DNA of 37,819 nucleotides from JAYPUG01 sp038117265 (GCA_038117265.1 JAYOFO010000018.1:1-37819); one strand, 5' to 3'; counted from the stretch's first letter, positions 9,070-16,969 are shown. Numbers and translations are program-made. The notes: generated by a model from the sequence alone, not told the origin.

Positions 9070-9139
9070 ACCGGGTCGCGGATCGGGCCTCACACGGTTT
9101 TTGCTGGCGGGTGCCTTCCGTGCGCCTTACCTACTGCGC

Positions 9140-9847
9140 ATGCCGCTGATCCCGCTGCACGACGCCAATCCGCGCCTCTACATCCGGGCGCATTACGTCA
9201 CCGTCGCGTTGGTGGTCGCCAACGTCGCGATCTTCGTCGGCCAGCTCGGGCTCGGCGAGGCGGAGGCCTTCGAGGCGATCCTGGGATATGCGCTGATCCC
9301 GGCGCGGCTGTTCGGCGAGGTGGAGTTGCCGGACGGCATCGCGGGCGCCTCGACGCTGTCGACCCTGGTCACCTACCAGTTCCTGCACGGCGGCTGGCAG
9401 CACCTGATCTTCAACATGCTGTTCCTCTGGGTCTTCGGTGACAATGTCGAGGATGCGCTCGGCCATATCCGCTTTGCGGTCTTCTTCGTGGCCTGCGGGA
9501 TCGCCGGCGGGCTGCTGCACAGCGCCGTCGATGCGGAATCGCTCACCCCGGTGGTCGGGGCAAGCGGTGCAATTTCAGGGGTGCTCGCGGCCTACCTGCT
9601 GCTGTATCCGCGCGCCCGGCTGCTGGTGCTCGCCTTCATGATCATCCCGGTCCGCCTGCCGGCGTTGCTGGTCATCGGGACCTTCTTCGCCCAGGACGCG
9701 ATCTGGGCCGCGACCAGCGCGCCGGCCGCATTGAGCGTGGCCGTCTGGGCGCATATCGGCGGCGCCATCGCCGGTGCGGGGCTGGCGCTGCTGCTGCGCG
9801 ACCGGCGGGTCGAGGTCTGGCAGCGCCCGCCACGCCCGTGGGGATAG
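9140..9847 (+). CDS. Rhomboid-family intramembrane serine protease
   Basis: 235-aa polytopic membrane protein with six likely membrane segments. The rhomboid catalytic dyad is visible: Ser142 in VVGASGAISGV (GxSG) and His205 in AVWAHIGGAIAG. The loop-1 region FLHGGWQHLIFNMLFLWVFG carries the conserved His/Asn set of bacterial rhomboids. It would cleave membrane proteins within or next to the bilayer; the substrate is unknown. The ATG at 9140 has no clear Shine-Dalgarno. The frame remains open upstream, but that part overlaps the GST gene. The gene ends 3 bp before the stop of the convergent DUF1330 gene. Confidence 0.9.
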   Translation: MPLIPLHDANPRLYIRAHYVTVALVVANVAIFVGQLGLGEAEAFEAILGYALIPARLFGEVELPDGIAGASTLSTLVTYQFLHGGWQHLIFNMLFLWVFGDNVEDALGHIRFAVFFVACGIAGGLLHSAVDAESLTPVVGASGAISGVLAAYLLLYPRARLLVLAFMIIPVRLPALLVIGTFFAQDAIWAATSAPAALSVAVWAHIGGAIAGAGLALLLRDRRVEVWQRPPRPWG

Positions 9848-9850
9848 CGG

Positions 9851-10447
9851 TCAGAGCCCCTCGACGAGCACCACGTGGGACTGCGACGCCGCGCGGCGAA
9901 TATCCTTGAGCGGGGCATAGGGCGCGCCGCCATGGAAGGCGCGAGCCGCCGCTATGTCGGCGAAGCCGACGATGACCATGCGGTCGAGCGCCACGCCACC
10001 CTCGACCGAGCGGGTGCGCCCGCCGCGCGCCAGGTAGGACCCGCCCGCGTCGGCCAGGACCCCCGGCACCCGTTCGGCATATGGTTTGTATCCCTGCGGG
10101 TCGGTCATCGTGACCTCGGCCAGCAGAAAGGCGCCGGAGTCGGCGCCGGTATCGCCTGCGGCGGTGCCTTCGACCAGCCAGATGTGCGAGCGGGCACTCG
10201 AGTGGCGTATCGCCTTGACCGGATCGTAGGCGGGGTCTTCGACGAACGCGTTGGCGTGCGCCCAATCGGGGAAGGCGAGGACGACGATTCGCCCCTCGGG
10301 CCAGCCGGCCTCGGCATCGTCGCGGGTGCCGCCGCGCACGATGTAGCGACCGCCATGCTTGTCGATCAGCGCGGGAACCTTCTCCTTGTAGCCCTCGTAG
10401 GTATCGGGGTCGTGGACGTCCATGGTGGCGATCAAATAGGTGGTCAA
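9851..10447 (-). CDS. Tandem DUF1330-domain protein
   Basis: 198-aa protein made of two copies of the ~95-aa DUF1330 (dimeric alpha-beta barrel) domain. Copy 1 runs TTYLIATMDVHDPDTYEGY to SHIWLVEG, and copy 2 runs FLLAEVTMTDPQGYKPYAE to SHVVLVEG. Single-domain members form dimers and have no settled function. Here the two halves may form the barrel within one chain. The TTG at 10447 gives the standard DUF1330 N-terminus (x-YLIA). The frame is open to 10531, but the extra residues look non-coding, and the first internal ATG would remove beta strand 1. The start is therefore tentative. Confidence 0.8.
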   Translation of the reverse strand: MTTYLIATMDVHDPDTYEGYKEKVPALIDKHGGRYIVRGGTRDDAEAGWPEGRIVVLAFPDWAHANAFVEDPAYDPVKAIRHSSARSHIWLVEGTAAGDTGADSGAFLLAEVTMTDPQGYKPYAERVPGVLADAGGSYLARGGRTRSVEGGVALDRMVIVGFADIAAARAFHGGAPYAPLKDIRRAASQSHVVLVEGL

Positions 10448-10588
10448 GGCCGGGTTCCGCGCGCGTGTTCGTGATGCGCCATCGTACGACTTTGGCGGCA
10501 CATGGCACATCCCGCGGAACGGCGGTTTCACACCCGCAATGCGCGGATCGTTTCAAATGGCCGCGATTTGGCGTAAAACCGGGGGCCC

Positions 10589-11746
10589 ATGGCACGCGAC
10601 AGCGACAATTCGCGGAAACCGGCGACGCTCGCCGCCCAGGCGCTCGGCTGGCTCGACCCGTCGACCAATGCGGTCGCGCCGCCGATCCACCCGTCGACCA
10701 ACTATGCCCGCGACGCCGACTACGAGAAGGTCGGCAACCGCGGCTACACGCGCGACGAGAACCCCACTTACGATCAGGTCGAGGCGCTGCTCGCCGCGCT
10801 GGAGGGCGGGCCGGATGCGATGGTGTTCGCCTCGGGCATGGCGGCGGCGACGACGGTGATGTACGCGCTCGCGCCGGGCGACCATGTGGTCGCGCCGAGC
10901 GTGATGTATTTCGGGCTGCGCAACTGGCTGGTGCATGTCGGGCGGTACTGGGGGCTCGAGGTCGATTTCGTGCCGCCGGGCGACACCGGTGCGATCGCCG
11001 CCGCCGTGCGGCCCGGGGCGACGAAGCTGGTCTGGGTCGAGAGTCCGTGCAACCCGACCTGGGCGGTCACCGACATCGCCGAGGCCGCCCGCATCGCCCA
11101 CGATGCGGGCGCGCGGCTGGGCGTCGATTCGACCGTCGCGACGCCGATCCTGACCCGACCCATCGAACTGGGCGCCGACATCGTCATGCATTCGGGCACC
11201 AAGTATCTGAACGGCCACGGCGACGTGCTCGCTGGCGCGCTGGTCACGGCACGCGACGACGAATGGTGGTCGCGCATGAAGTATCTGCGGTTCGAGAATG
11301 GCGGCATGCTCGGCGCCTTCGAGGCGTGGCTGCTGTTGCGCGGGATGCGCACCCTGCATTTGCGCGTCGAGCGCGCATCGCAATCGGCGCAGCGGATCGC
11401 CGCGCATTTCGCCGGACACCCACGGATCGGTGAGGTGCTCTATCCGGGCTTGCCCGGGCATCCGGGGCACGCGGTCGCGGCCCGCCAGATGGTGGGCGGG
11501 TTCGGCGGCATGATGTCGATACGGGTGAAGGGGGGTGAGCCGGCGGCACTGGCCACGGCCAAGGCGCTGAAGCTCTTCGTGCGGGCAACGTCGCTGGGCG
11601 GCGTCGAGAGTCTGGTCGAGCACCGCGCGACGGTCGAGGGCGGCGACAGTCCGGTGCCGGACGATCTGTTGCGGATCTCGGTCGGGATCGAGGATCCCGA
11701 CGACCTGATCGCGGACCTCGAGCAGGCGCTCGAGGCGTCTGCGTAG
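10589..11746 (+). CDS. metC: Cystathionine beta-lyase (PLP-dependent trans-sulfuration enzyme)
   Basis: 385-aa Cys/Met-metabolism PLP enzyme of fold type I. Visible features are the phosphate-binding ASGMAAATTV (residues 81-90), Tyr107 in SVMYFGLR, the VESPCNPT segment, Asp180 in LGVDSTVATP that contacts the PLP ring nitrogen, and Lys205 in HSGTKYLNGHGD that forms the Schiff base. The SLGGVESLVEHRA segment near the C-terminus is also typical. It cleaves cystathionine to homocysteine, pyruvate and ammonia in methionine synthesis. The N-terminal NAVAPPIHPSTNY favours beta-lyase over gamma-synthase, but the split is hard by eye. The gene is divergent from the DUF1330 gene across about 140 bp. 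Confidence 0.88.
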   Translation: MARDSDNSRKPATLAAQALGWLDPSTNAVAPPIHPSTNYARDADYEKVGNRGYTRDENPTYDQVEALLAALEGGPDAMVFASGMAAATTVMYALAPGDHVVAPSVMYFGLRNWLVHVGRYWGLEVDFVPPGDTGAIAAAVRPGATKLVWVESPCNPTWAVTDIAEAARIAHDAGARLGVDSTVATPILTRPIELGADIVMHSGTKYLNGHGDVLAGALVTARDDEWWSRMKYLRFENGGMLGAFEAWLLLRGMRTLHLRVERASQSAQRIAAHFAGHPRIGEVLYPGLPGHPGHAVAARQMVGGFGGMMSIRVKGGEPAALATAKALKLFVRATSLGGVESLVEHRATVEGGDSPVPDDLLRISVGIEDPDDLIADLEQALEASA

Positions 11747-11752
11747 CGGCGT

Positions 11753-11956
11753 TCAGCCGGCGGCGCGTTGCGCCTCGATCTCGGGGAACCGAACGACCTG
11801 CGAGCGACCGGGCAGAAGCTCGACGAGTTCGCGCCAGGCCTGCTCGAGTGTGTCGAGCTCCTTCGCATCGTCGCGTTCGAAAACCTGGATGCAGGACAGT
11901 TTGATTTCGACAAGGTCGATGAGGGTTTCGACCGATCGCTTCGTCAGGCGTGCCAT
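11753..11956 (-). CDS. Small conserved hypothetical protein
   Basis: 67-aa soluble, mostly helical protein beginning MARLTKRSVETLIDLVEIKLSC and rich in charged residues, with one Cys. I believe similar short proteins occur across alphaproteobacteria, but I cannot assign a function. The start is well supported by AGGAAAC upstream on the minus strand. It is convergent with metC, with a 6-bp gap between stops. Confidence 0.7.
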   Translation of the reverse strand: MARLTKRSVETLIDLVEIKLSCIQVFERDDAKELDTLEQAWRELVELLPGRSQVVRFPEIEAQRAAG

Positions 11957-12140
11957 GATCCGTTTCCTTTCTGTGAGCGGACCTTCCTCGGGTTCATGGC
12001 GAATACGATAGGAAGGATTTTATTTAGATTCGGTGAAAATGCCGGGCGTCCAAAACGAGTGTTCCTTAACCATTCGGAAGGGCTGTTTGCATAGGCTTCC
12101 CCGACCTGCCGCCGAGCGGCGAAACCTGGGAGTGCCGATG

Positions 12141-12527
12141 ATGGCAAACTCCGCCGAGTTCCAGAACACCAACGTCAAGGACGCAACGTCCGCGATCGCG
12201 CGCGACACGGGTATCCCGCGTTAAAACCGGCGCCTGAGCGACAAGATCCTGGCCGCCTTCAACCATGCCTATGCCGTGGGCGAGATCGAAATCGCCGCGC
12301 GCCTGCGCGAGGTGCTGGCGCGCCTCGACAAGGATCACTCCGAGGGCAGCGATCAGCGCCGCCTCGACCGTGCCATTGCGCTGAGCCAGGCGGACCTGTG
12401 GATCGGATTCGTCGAAGCGCGCAACGACTACCGCACCGCTCGCGACAAGGAACACACCGACCCCATCGCGCTCGACTGCATGCTCGAGGTCATGAAGTCG
12501 GCCTGCCAGCGCTGGAGCGCGGCCTAG
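12141..12527 (+). pseudogene. Small hypothetical gene with an in-frame TAA
   Basis: From the ATG at 12141 (another in-frame ATG lies at 12138, with GGGAG upstream) the frame reads ANSAEFQNTNVKDATSAIARDTGIPR, then TAA at 12222-12224. It continues in the same frame as NRRLSDKILAAFNHAYAVGE and on to a TAG at 12525-12527. The part after the stop is a coherent helical polypeptide of about 100 aa (IAARLREVLARLDKDHS, ALDCMLEVMKSACQRW). It begins before any usable start: the first GTG is at 12276, which would cut off the RRLSDKILAAFNHAY helix. The simplest reading is one ~128-aa gene with a nonsense change. Re-initiation at 12276 could still make a short product. Function unknown. Confidence 0.6.
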
Positions 12528-12626
12528 TCCCGCTCGCCGCCACGCTGTGTCGGCCGCTGGATACCCGCTGCATGCGGCGCTGCCGTCGCCTGCGGCAGGT
12601 ATCCCCGCCCGGCGATGTCGACGGGA

Positions 12627-12658
12627 GACGGCGATATCAGTAGATTGCAATCGCCGTC
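12627..12658 (+). other. 9-bp-stem hairpin in the histidine kinase leader
   Basis: GACGGCGAT (12627-12635) pairs perfectly with ATCGCCGTC (12650-12658) around a 14-nt loop. No T-run follows. It may be a weak terminator of the preceding gene or a leader structure. It lies between two candidate starts of the kinase (12615 and 12684) and argues mildly for the later one. Confidence 0.4.
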
Positions 12659-12683
12659 CCACGATCCGTCCCGCCGTTCCCCC

Positions 12684-13748
12684 ATGCCCGAGCACAGCAC
12701 GTTCGCAACGAAGTTGAAGCGTTATAGCTGGTGCCCGCTCTTTGGGCTGGTCGGCGGCGTTGCGCTCGCCACGCTCGCCTACAATGTGATGGGGCGCTCG
12801 GTCGGGTTCGACAATGTGCCGCCGGTGGCCCTGGCGCCCGGGCTCTCGGTCGGTCTCCTTGCCGGTTTGGTTATCTCGTGCCTGGTCACGCGGAACCGGA
12901 ACCTTCTGATCGACAGGCTCGAGACGGAGCGGCGGATCACGGAAAGGCTCAAGGACGAGATCGTCCAGCGCCAAAGTGCCGAAGCGGAACTCCTGAAGGC
13001 GCGGGAGAGGGCCGAGTTCGCCAACCAGACGAAGTCGGAATTCCTGGCGAATGTCAGCCACGAGCTGCGAACGCCGCTGAACACGATCATCGTATGTCCC
13101 GAGATGATCGAACGCGAGACGTTCGGGCCGGTCGGCAGCCCGACCTATCGCGAATATGTCGGACACATCTCGGAGGCCGGGCAACACCTGCTCGAGGTGA
13201 TCAACGAAATCCTGGACCTTTCGAAAGTCGAGGCCGAGCAGGCGGTCCTGGTGGAATCCCTGGTCGATGTTCGCAGCCTTGCCGCCGCCTGTACCAGGCT
13301 GGTCCGGCGACGTGCCGACGAAAAGGGCGTTCGTCTCGAGCTCGATATTCCGGATTCGATCATGCCGCTGTTCGCCGACGAGCGGATGGTGAAGCAGATT
13401 CTGATCAACCTCCTGTCCAATGCGGTCAAGTTCACGCCTGCGGGCGGGCGCGTCCGGTTCGGAATGCAGATCGCGCCGGGCGGGGGGCATGTGATGCGCG
13501 TTTCGGACACGGGAATCGGGATCGCCAACGACGACATACCGGTGGCATTGGCACCCTTTCGCCAGATCGATTCCGGACTGGACCGCAGGTACGAGGGGAC
13601 CGGCCTGGGGCTGCCGCTGAGCAAGGCGCTCGCCGAGTTGCACGGTGCGACGCTGGAGCTGGAGAGCGAGGTGGGGGTCGGCACAACGGTCACCGTAAGG
13701 TTCCCAGCGCGCTGTCTCGTTTCGAACGTCGACACACGCGTCTCGTGA
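12684..13748 (+). CDS. Orphan membrane sensor histidine kinase
   Basis: 354-aa transmitter kinase. Two membrane segments (about residues 16-35 and 46-66) bracket a very short periplasmic loop. A coiled coil follows (ETERRITERLKDEIVQRQSAEAEL), then HisKA with the phospho-acceptor in SHELRTPLN, and a full HATPase domain: N box NLLSNAVKFTP, G1 DTGIGIAND, G2 GTGLGLPLSK. With almost no periplasmic domain it probably senses through the membrane or cytosol. No response regulator gene is adjacent, so its partner is encoded elsewhere. The frame is also open from ATG 12615, but those 23 residues are low-complexity and contain a hairpin; neither start has a strong ribosome site. Confidence 0.85.
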   Translation: MPEHSTFATKLKRYSWCPLFGLVGGVALATLAYNVMGRSVGFDNVPPVALAPGLSVGLLAGLVISCLVTRNRNLLIDRLETERRITERLKDEIVQRQSAEAELLKARERAEFANQTKSEFLANVSHELRTPLNTIIVCPEMIERETFGPVGSPTYREYVGHISEAGQHLLEVINEILDLSKVEAEQAVLVESLVDVRSLAAACTRLVRRRADEKGVRLELDIPDSIMPLFADERMVKQILINLLSNAVKFTPAGGRVRFGMQIAPGGGHVMRVSDTGIGIANDDIPVALAPFRQIDSGLDRRYEGTGLGLPLSKALAELHGATLELESEVGVGTTVTVRFPARCLVSNVDTRVS

Positions 13749-13776
13749 ACATTCGGGCCGGGACTTCCGGGGCGGA

Positions 13777-13805
13777 TTGACACGCGCCGGTCGGCTTGGC
13801 ACAAC
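13777..13805 (+). promoter_or_regulatory. Candidate sigma-70-like promoter for tRNA-Ser
   Basis: TTGACA at 13777-13782 is a consensus -35 box. With 17-bp spacing the -10 would be CACAAC at 13800-13805, a poor match. The position, about 38 bp before the mature tRNA, suits its promoter. Confidence 0.35.
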
Positions 13806-13842
13806 CGCTCCCGCATACGTCGTGAAGACACCACTCTCGTGC

Positions 13843-13934
13843 GGAGGGGTGGCCGAGTGGCTGAAGGCGACGGTTTGCTAAATCGTTATACGGGTAACCC
13901 CGTATCGAGGGTTCGAATCCCTCTCCCTCCGCCA
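13843..13934 (+). tRNA. tRNA-Ser (anticodon GCT)
   Basis: 92 nt including an encoded CCA. The acceptor stem GGAGGG pairs with CCCTCC plus discriminator G. The D-arm is TGGCCGAGTGGCTGAAGGC, and the anticodon loop TTTGCTAAAT gives GCT, which reads AGC/AGT. The long variable arm TACGGGTAACCCCGTA is diagnostic of a serine-class tRNA, and the T-loop is GGTTCGAATCC. The 3' 20 nt (13915-13934) serve as the attachment core of the element that follows; the gene stays intact. Confidence 0.97.
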
Positions 13935-14097
13935 CTGATCTCTAAGCCTCTCAATTGAAACAACATTGGTCCCAAAGCTGACTGCTTCAGGCGTTTTGCT
14001 ACTCAAAATGCTACGCAGGAGCACATATGGGATTGGTCAAAAGAGGCGATACCTTCCATTTCAGGTGTCGCGTGCCCAGCGATCTGAGGGAGCTGCT
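13915..14097 (+). repeat. Left arm of 183-bp perfect inverted repeat
   Basis: Runs from GAATCCCTC in the tRNA T-arm, through the 92-bp tRNA-int spacer, to codon 23 and most of codon 24 of the integrase. Read base by base, it is identical to the reverse complement of 16787-16969. The spacer holds two TGCTAC copies (13997-14002, 14009-14014), possible integrase or excisionase arm sites, and the int ribosome site AGGAG at 14017-14021. Confidence 0.92.
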
Positions 14098-15277
14098 GGG
14101 CCGATCAGAAATCCATGCCACACTTCGGACAGGCACGCGGCGCATTGCTCTGCAGCGAGAAGGGGTCATACAGGCCAACCTCGCCATATGGTTTCAGCGT
14201 CTCCGTATCGCTCGCGAAAGCTCAGTCGATAAACCTCAGTTAGCTTCAATCGTTGAGTGTCTGTTGTCTGATATTGGCAGCAGTCAACGAAGACGGGCAT
14301 CTGCTCATGAAGCTGAGTCTCCAAAGCGCCTTAGTGAACTCATGAAGCTGCACCTTCGAGAGAAAGAGGGTCTTCTGACTGCCCGTTCATTTCAAAAAAT
14401 GACATACAGCTACCGATTGGCGCTGAAACTGATCGGAGATATCGAGCTTGATCAGGTCAACAGGTCGGTATGTCGTAGCTACCGAGATGCACTCTCTGAG
14501 CTGCCACAGCGTGCTTTAGGCAATGAAACGAAATCCCAAGGATGTCTATCTCCCAAAACGATTAACCATCACCTGCAATACCTCTCCGGCTTGTTGCGTT
14601 GGGCTACACGCGAAGAACTAGTTCACGGCAATTCGGCAGAGGGTTTGTTGATACAACGATGCATCCCGGCTTGGTCAGAGCGACACTCTTTCAGTGACTC
14701 AGATCTACAAGTGCTTCTTGGTTCTTTGTTGCGCCAGGAAGAGAGGGTGGAGCGGCGTTGGATTCCGTTAATAGGTCTCTGGTCAGGCCTGCGTCTTGAA
14801 GAGATTTGCCAGCTGCGTCACTCAGACATGAGCGAAATTGATGGCACCTGGTGCTTTAACGTGAACAAGAGCGCAGGACATCTGAAGACCCCCTCCGCAG
14901 AGAGGCTGGTGCCCATTCATCCTTGGCTCATTCAGAGGGGGTTACTGGAAGAGATAGGTCGCCAGAAACTAGAGGTGTCTCAGAGCCAAGTTTGGTCAGG
15001 GCTCGCACGTGATTCTTTCGGTCGCTATTCAAATGGTTTCGGGAAGTGGTTTGGTCGCTACAAGACGAAACGAGGTTTTCAAGCCCGCGTTCAGTGCTTC
15101 CACTCTCTTAGGCATACCTTCACCGACAGACTGAAACAAAATAGCGTCTCTGAACCGATCATCCGACAACTTGTTGGTCACAGTGAGCAGTCAATAACAC
15201 TGGGTCGTTATGGAAAGCCTTACGGGGTCAGGGCATTAGCCAATGCCATTTCCCAGCTAGACTTTGAGATTGAATAG
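14027..15277 (+). CDS. Tyrosine-family site-specific integrase
   Basis: 416-aa phage-type integrase that would insert the element at the tRNA-Ser 3' end. An N-terminal DUF6538-like arm/AP2 region (MGLVKRGDTFHFRCRVP) is followed by a SAM-like core-binding domain (about residues 105-205) and the catalytic domain. Catalytic residues are visible as Arg256 (SGLRLEEICQL), Lys287 (HLK), His359 and Arg362 (HSLRHTF), His385 (LVGHSEQ) and Tyr395 (TLGRYGK), so the full RKHRHY set is present and the enzyme looks active. AGGAG lies 6 bp before the ATG. Codon use is AT-richer than the host genes, in line with transfer. It reads away from the tRNA, the usual layout. Confidence 0.93.
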   Translation: MGLVKRGDTFHFRCRVPSDLRELLGRSEIHATLRTGTRRIALQREGVIQANLAIWFQRLRIARESSVDKPQLASIVECLLSDIGSSQRRRASAHEAESPKRLSELMKLHLREKEGLLTARSFQKMTYSYRLALKLIGDIELDQVNRSVCRSYRDALSELPQRALGNETKSQGCLSPKTINHHLQYLSGLLRWATREELVHGNSAEGLLIQRCIPAWSERHSFSDSDLQVLLGSLLRQEERVERRWIPLIGLWSGLRLEEICQLRHSDMSEIDGTWCFNVNKSAGHLKTPSAERLVPIHPWLIQRGLLEEIGRQKLEVSQSQVWSGLARDSFGRYSNGFGKWFGRYKTKRGFQARVQCFHSLRHTFTDRLKQNSVSEPIIRQLVGHSEQSITLGRYGKPYGVRALANAISQLDFEIE

Positions 15278-15371
15278 CTCCTGGGTAGCATTTTTAGCAC
15301 CAAAATTGAGACCGATTATGCTCAATGAAAGGAAATTTGAAATATAATATTTTATTTTAATTTAAAGTTTT

Positions 15372-16520
15372 TTATGATTTTGGAAAATCCAAAAATAACT
15401 TATATACAGAAGGAATATATTTATTACTGTATCCGAAAGTAATGAAAATTATATTCTTATCTTTATCAAAACCAACGCGCTGTCCAGCCCTCCCATTCCA
15501 CCAGAAAGAACCTCCCCTGTGGACCCACGTTTGATACCCATAACCCTGAAACCATCTCCCATCTTTGGACTCCCTAACGAGCCCAGAAATCTTATTTGAG
15601 GCCATTTCTTTTATGTATCGACCGAAGCAGGTGTCTTTTTTGCTCTCATCAAGAACCCACAACGAAAGTCGTGCCCAGTCCCTAAGCGTCGCTAAGAAAC
15701 CACCTGATGCAATCAAGTTGCCATGACGATCAGTTAGCCAAACTCCTGATGATCCTGCATTAATATTATCCCAGACATATTTTCTGAAAGCCGGGAGCAT
15801 ACTTTTTGAGTCTGTTAAATCAGATATTAATTCCGCGATAGCAAGGGTATCAGCATTTCCATATCGGAATGATTGTCCTTGGGGAATTTCTTGTTTGGAG
15901 TATTTTGAAGACAGGACAATGGGAATATCTAGATCGCCTCTCCTTCTCATAATTCGACTGTTCATATTTTCGATTGTTTGACCATATTTTGACGCAGCCA
16001 CATTTCCGGATGCCATTCTTAGAGCATTAAAAATTTTTACTTCCGAAAACATCGTGTTTTTTAGGCGGTGTGAGTGCAGTCCCATTGATTGTTGTAAGTC
16101 TATTTTTTTCTCATTACAAATTACGCCACCCAGGGTTATAGCGGTAAGGCTTTTTGCCATGCTCGCTGATAGCAGAAGCGAATTTTCGTCAATTGGTTCT
16201 TTATATCCCTCAAAAATAATATATCCATCTTTCAGTATCATAAAAGCATTCATGCTTTCGTTTTTTTCGAATATATCTCCAGATCTTCTGAAATAATTTT
16301 GATTTATATTACCGGAATTAGTAATTTTAGAGAGAGTTTTTGGGTCTCTGTTTCCTGGTAATGCGCTTTCTGGCGTACGATTTATGTTAGTGAAATCATT
16401 TTTTGCGAATTTGAGGGCCACAGCTCGCACACCCTCATCTATTCCCTGCGCCGCTAAAGCGGGATGAAAAGAGCTGGTAGAAAAAATTAAAATTAAAAAA
16501 ACCCTTAGAAAGATAATCAT
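15372..16520 (-). CDS. Beta-lactamase-fold serine hydrolase (class C/PBP-like), island cargo
   Basis: 382-aa secreted serine hydrolase of the class C beta-lactamase/penicillin-binding-protein fold. Residues 1-24 form a signal peptide (IIFLRVFLILIFS...ALAA, cleavage after ALAA). The catalytic SxxK is S120-M-A-K123, the second element YxN is Y220-G-N222, and the third (KTG position) is H334-R-G-G, typical of esterase or peptidase members rather than true AmpC lactamases. Activity on cell-wall peptides, esters or amides is possible; antibiotic resistance cannot be inferred. The gene is strongly AT-rich and points back toward the integrase. It is the only intact cargo gene. The ribosome site is weak (GGAATAAG). 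Confidence 0.85.
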   Translation of the reverse strand: MIIFLRVFLILIFSTSSFHPALAAQGIDEGVRAVALKFAKNDFTNINRTPESALPGNRDPKTLSKITNSGNINQNYFRRSGDIFEKNESMNAFMILKDGYIIFEGYKEPIDENSLLLSASMAKSLTAITLGGVICNEKKIDLQQSMGLHSHRLKNTMFSEVKIFNALRMASGNVAASKYGQTIENMNSRIMRRRGDLDIPIVLSSKYSKQEIPQGQSFRYGNADTLAIAELISDLTDSKSMLPAFRKYVWDNINAGSSGVWLTDRHGNLIASGGFLATLRDWARLSLWVLDESKKDTCFGRYIKEMASNKISGLVRESKDGRWFQGYGYQTWVHRGGSFWWNGRAGQRVGFDKDKNIIFITFGYSNKYIPSVYKLFLDFPKS

Positions 16521-16722
16521 TTTTTTCTTATTCCATGGCGGTAAGGAATGATATTTTTAAACCCAATCTCAACGCAACGCTATCGCTAATAAATAGAAAC
16601 TGCATAGTTTTTCTTTAACGCGCTCCTGCATAGGCTCGTTGAAGATTTTCGTTAGCAAACACAGCAGGTCTAGGTCGTCTAAGCGGTTCTCTCGTGACGG
16701 CGAAGCAGAACCGGTAACACGT
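16521..16722. other. AT-rich island stretch without a clear gene
   Basis: About 200 bp between the hydrolase start and the integrase fragment. A 69-codon open frame on the minus strand (16569-16778) spans it, ending NRLDDLDLLCLLTKIFNEP and onward, but it overlaps the int fragment in another frame, has no ribosome site and matches nothing I recognise. It may be the tail of another broken gene. Confidence 0.4.
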
Positions 16723-16857
16723 CTAGCCGACCCCGCCGGACTTACCTTTGCGCGATTTCTTGCGTAGCAGAATATCAATTCGACCTAGCAGCTCCCTCAG
16801 ATCGCTGGGCACGCGACACCTGAAATGGAAGGTATCGCCTCTTTTGACCAATCCCAT
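16723..16857 (-). pseudogene. 5' fragment of a second integrase gene
   Basis: Reads MGLVKRGDTFHFRCRVPSDL, identical to the intact integrase through 23 full codons. At codon 24 the DNA diverges: the next codons are CTA GGT CGA ATT GAT ATT against CTG GGC CGA TCA GAA ATC in the intact gene, so Leu-Gly-Arg and the later Ile are kept by synonymous or identical codons. The frame then ends after 44 aa at TAG (16723-16725). Nearly 90% of the integrase is missing, so the fragment is non-functional. It keeps the full int promoter and leader. Confidence 0.85.
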
Positions 16858-16969
16858 ATGTGCTCCTGCGTAGCATTTTGAGTAGCAAAACGCCTGAAGC
16901 AGTCAGCTTTGGGACCAATGTTGTTTCAATTGAGAGGCTTAGAGATCAGTGGCGGAGGGAGAGGGATTC
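16787..16969 (-). repeat. Right arm of 183-bp perfect inverted repeat
   Basis: Exact reverse complement of 13915-14097. Its outer end is the 20-nt tRNA-Ser core (16950-16969). Beyond it the sequence (read on the minus strand) is CCAAGGGA rather than the tRNA T-arm, so it resembles an attP junction of a circular element, not a tRNA gene. Confidence 0.92.

Noticed and set aside
12559..12604. GGATACC/GGTATCC inverted arms as an operator or terminator
   Set aside because: Arms of 7 bp separated by 32 bp with no T-run are weak and could occur by chance in GC-rich sequence.
12066..13802. A 578-codon minus-strand open frame
   Set aside because: It is the antisense shadow of the histidine kinase, whose H, N and G boxes are all on the plus strand.
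16569..16778. A 69-codon open frame in the island as a real gene
   Set aside because: No ribosome site, overlap with the integrase fragment and the inverted repeat region, and no recognisable family. Kept only as a note on that stretch.
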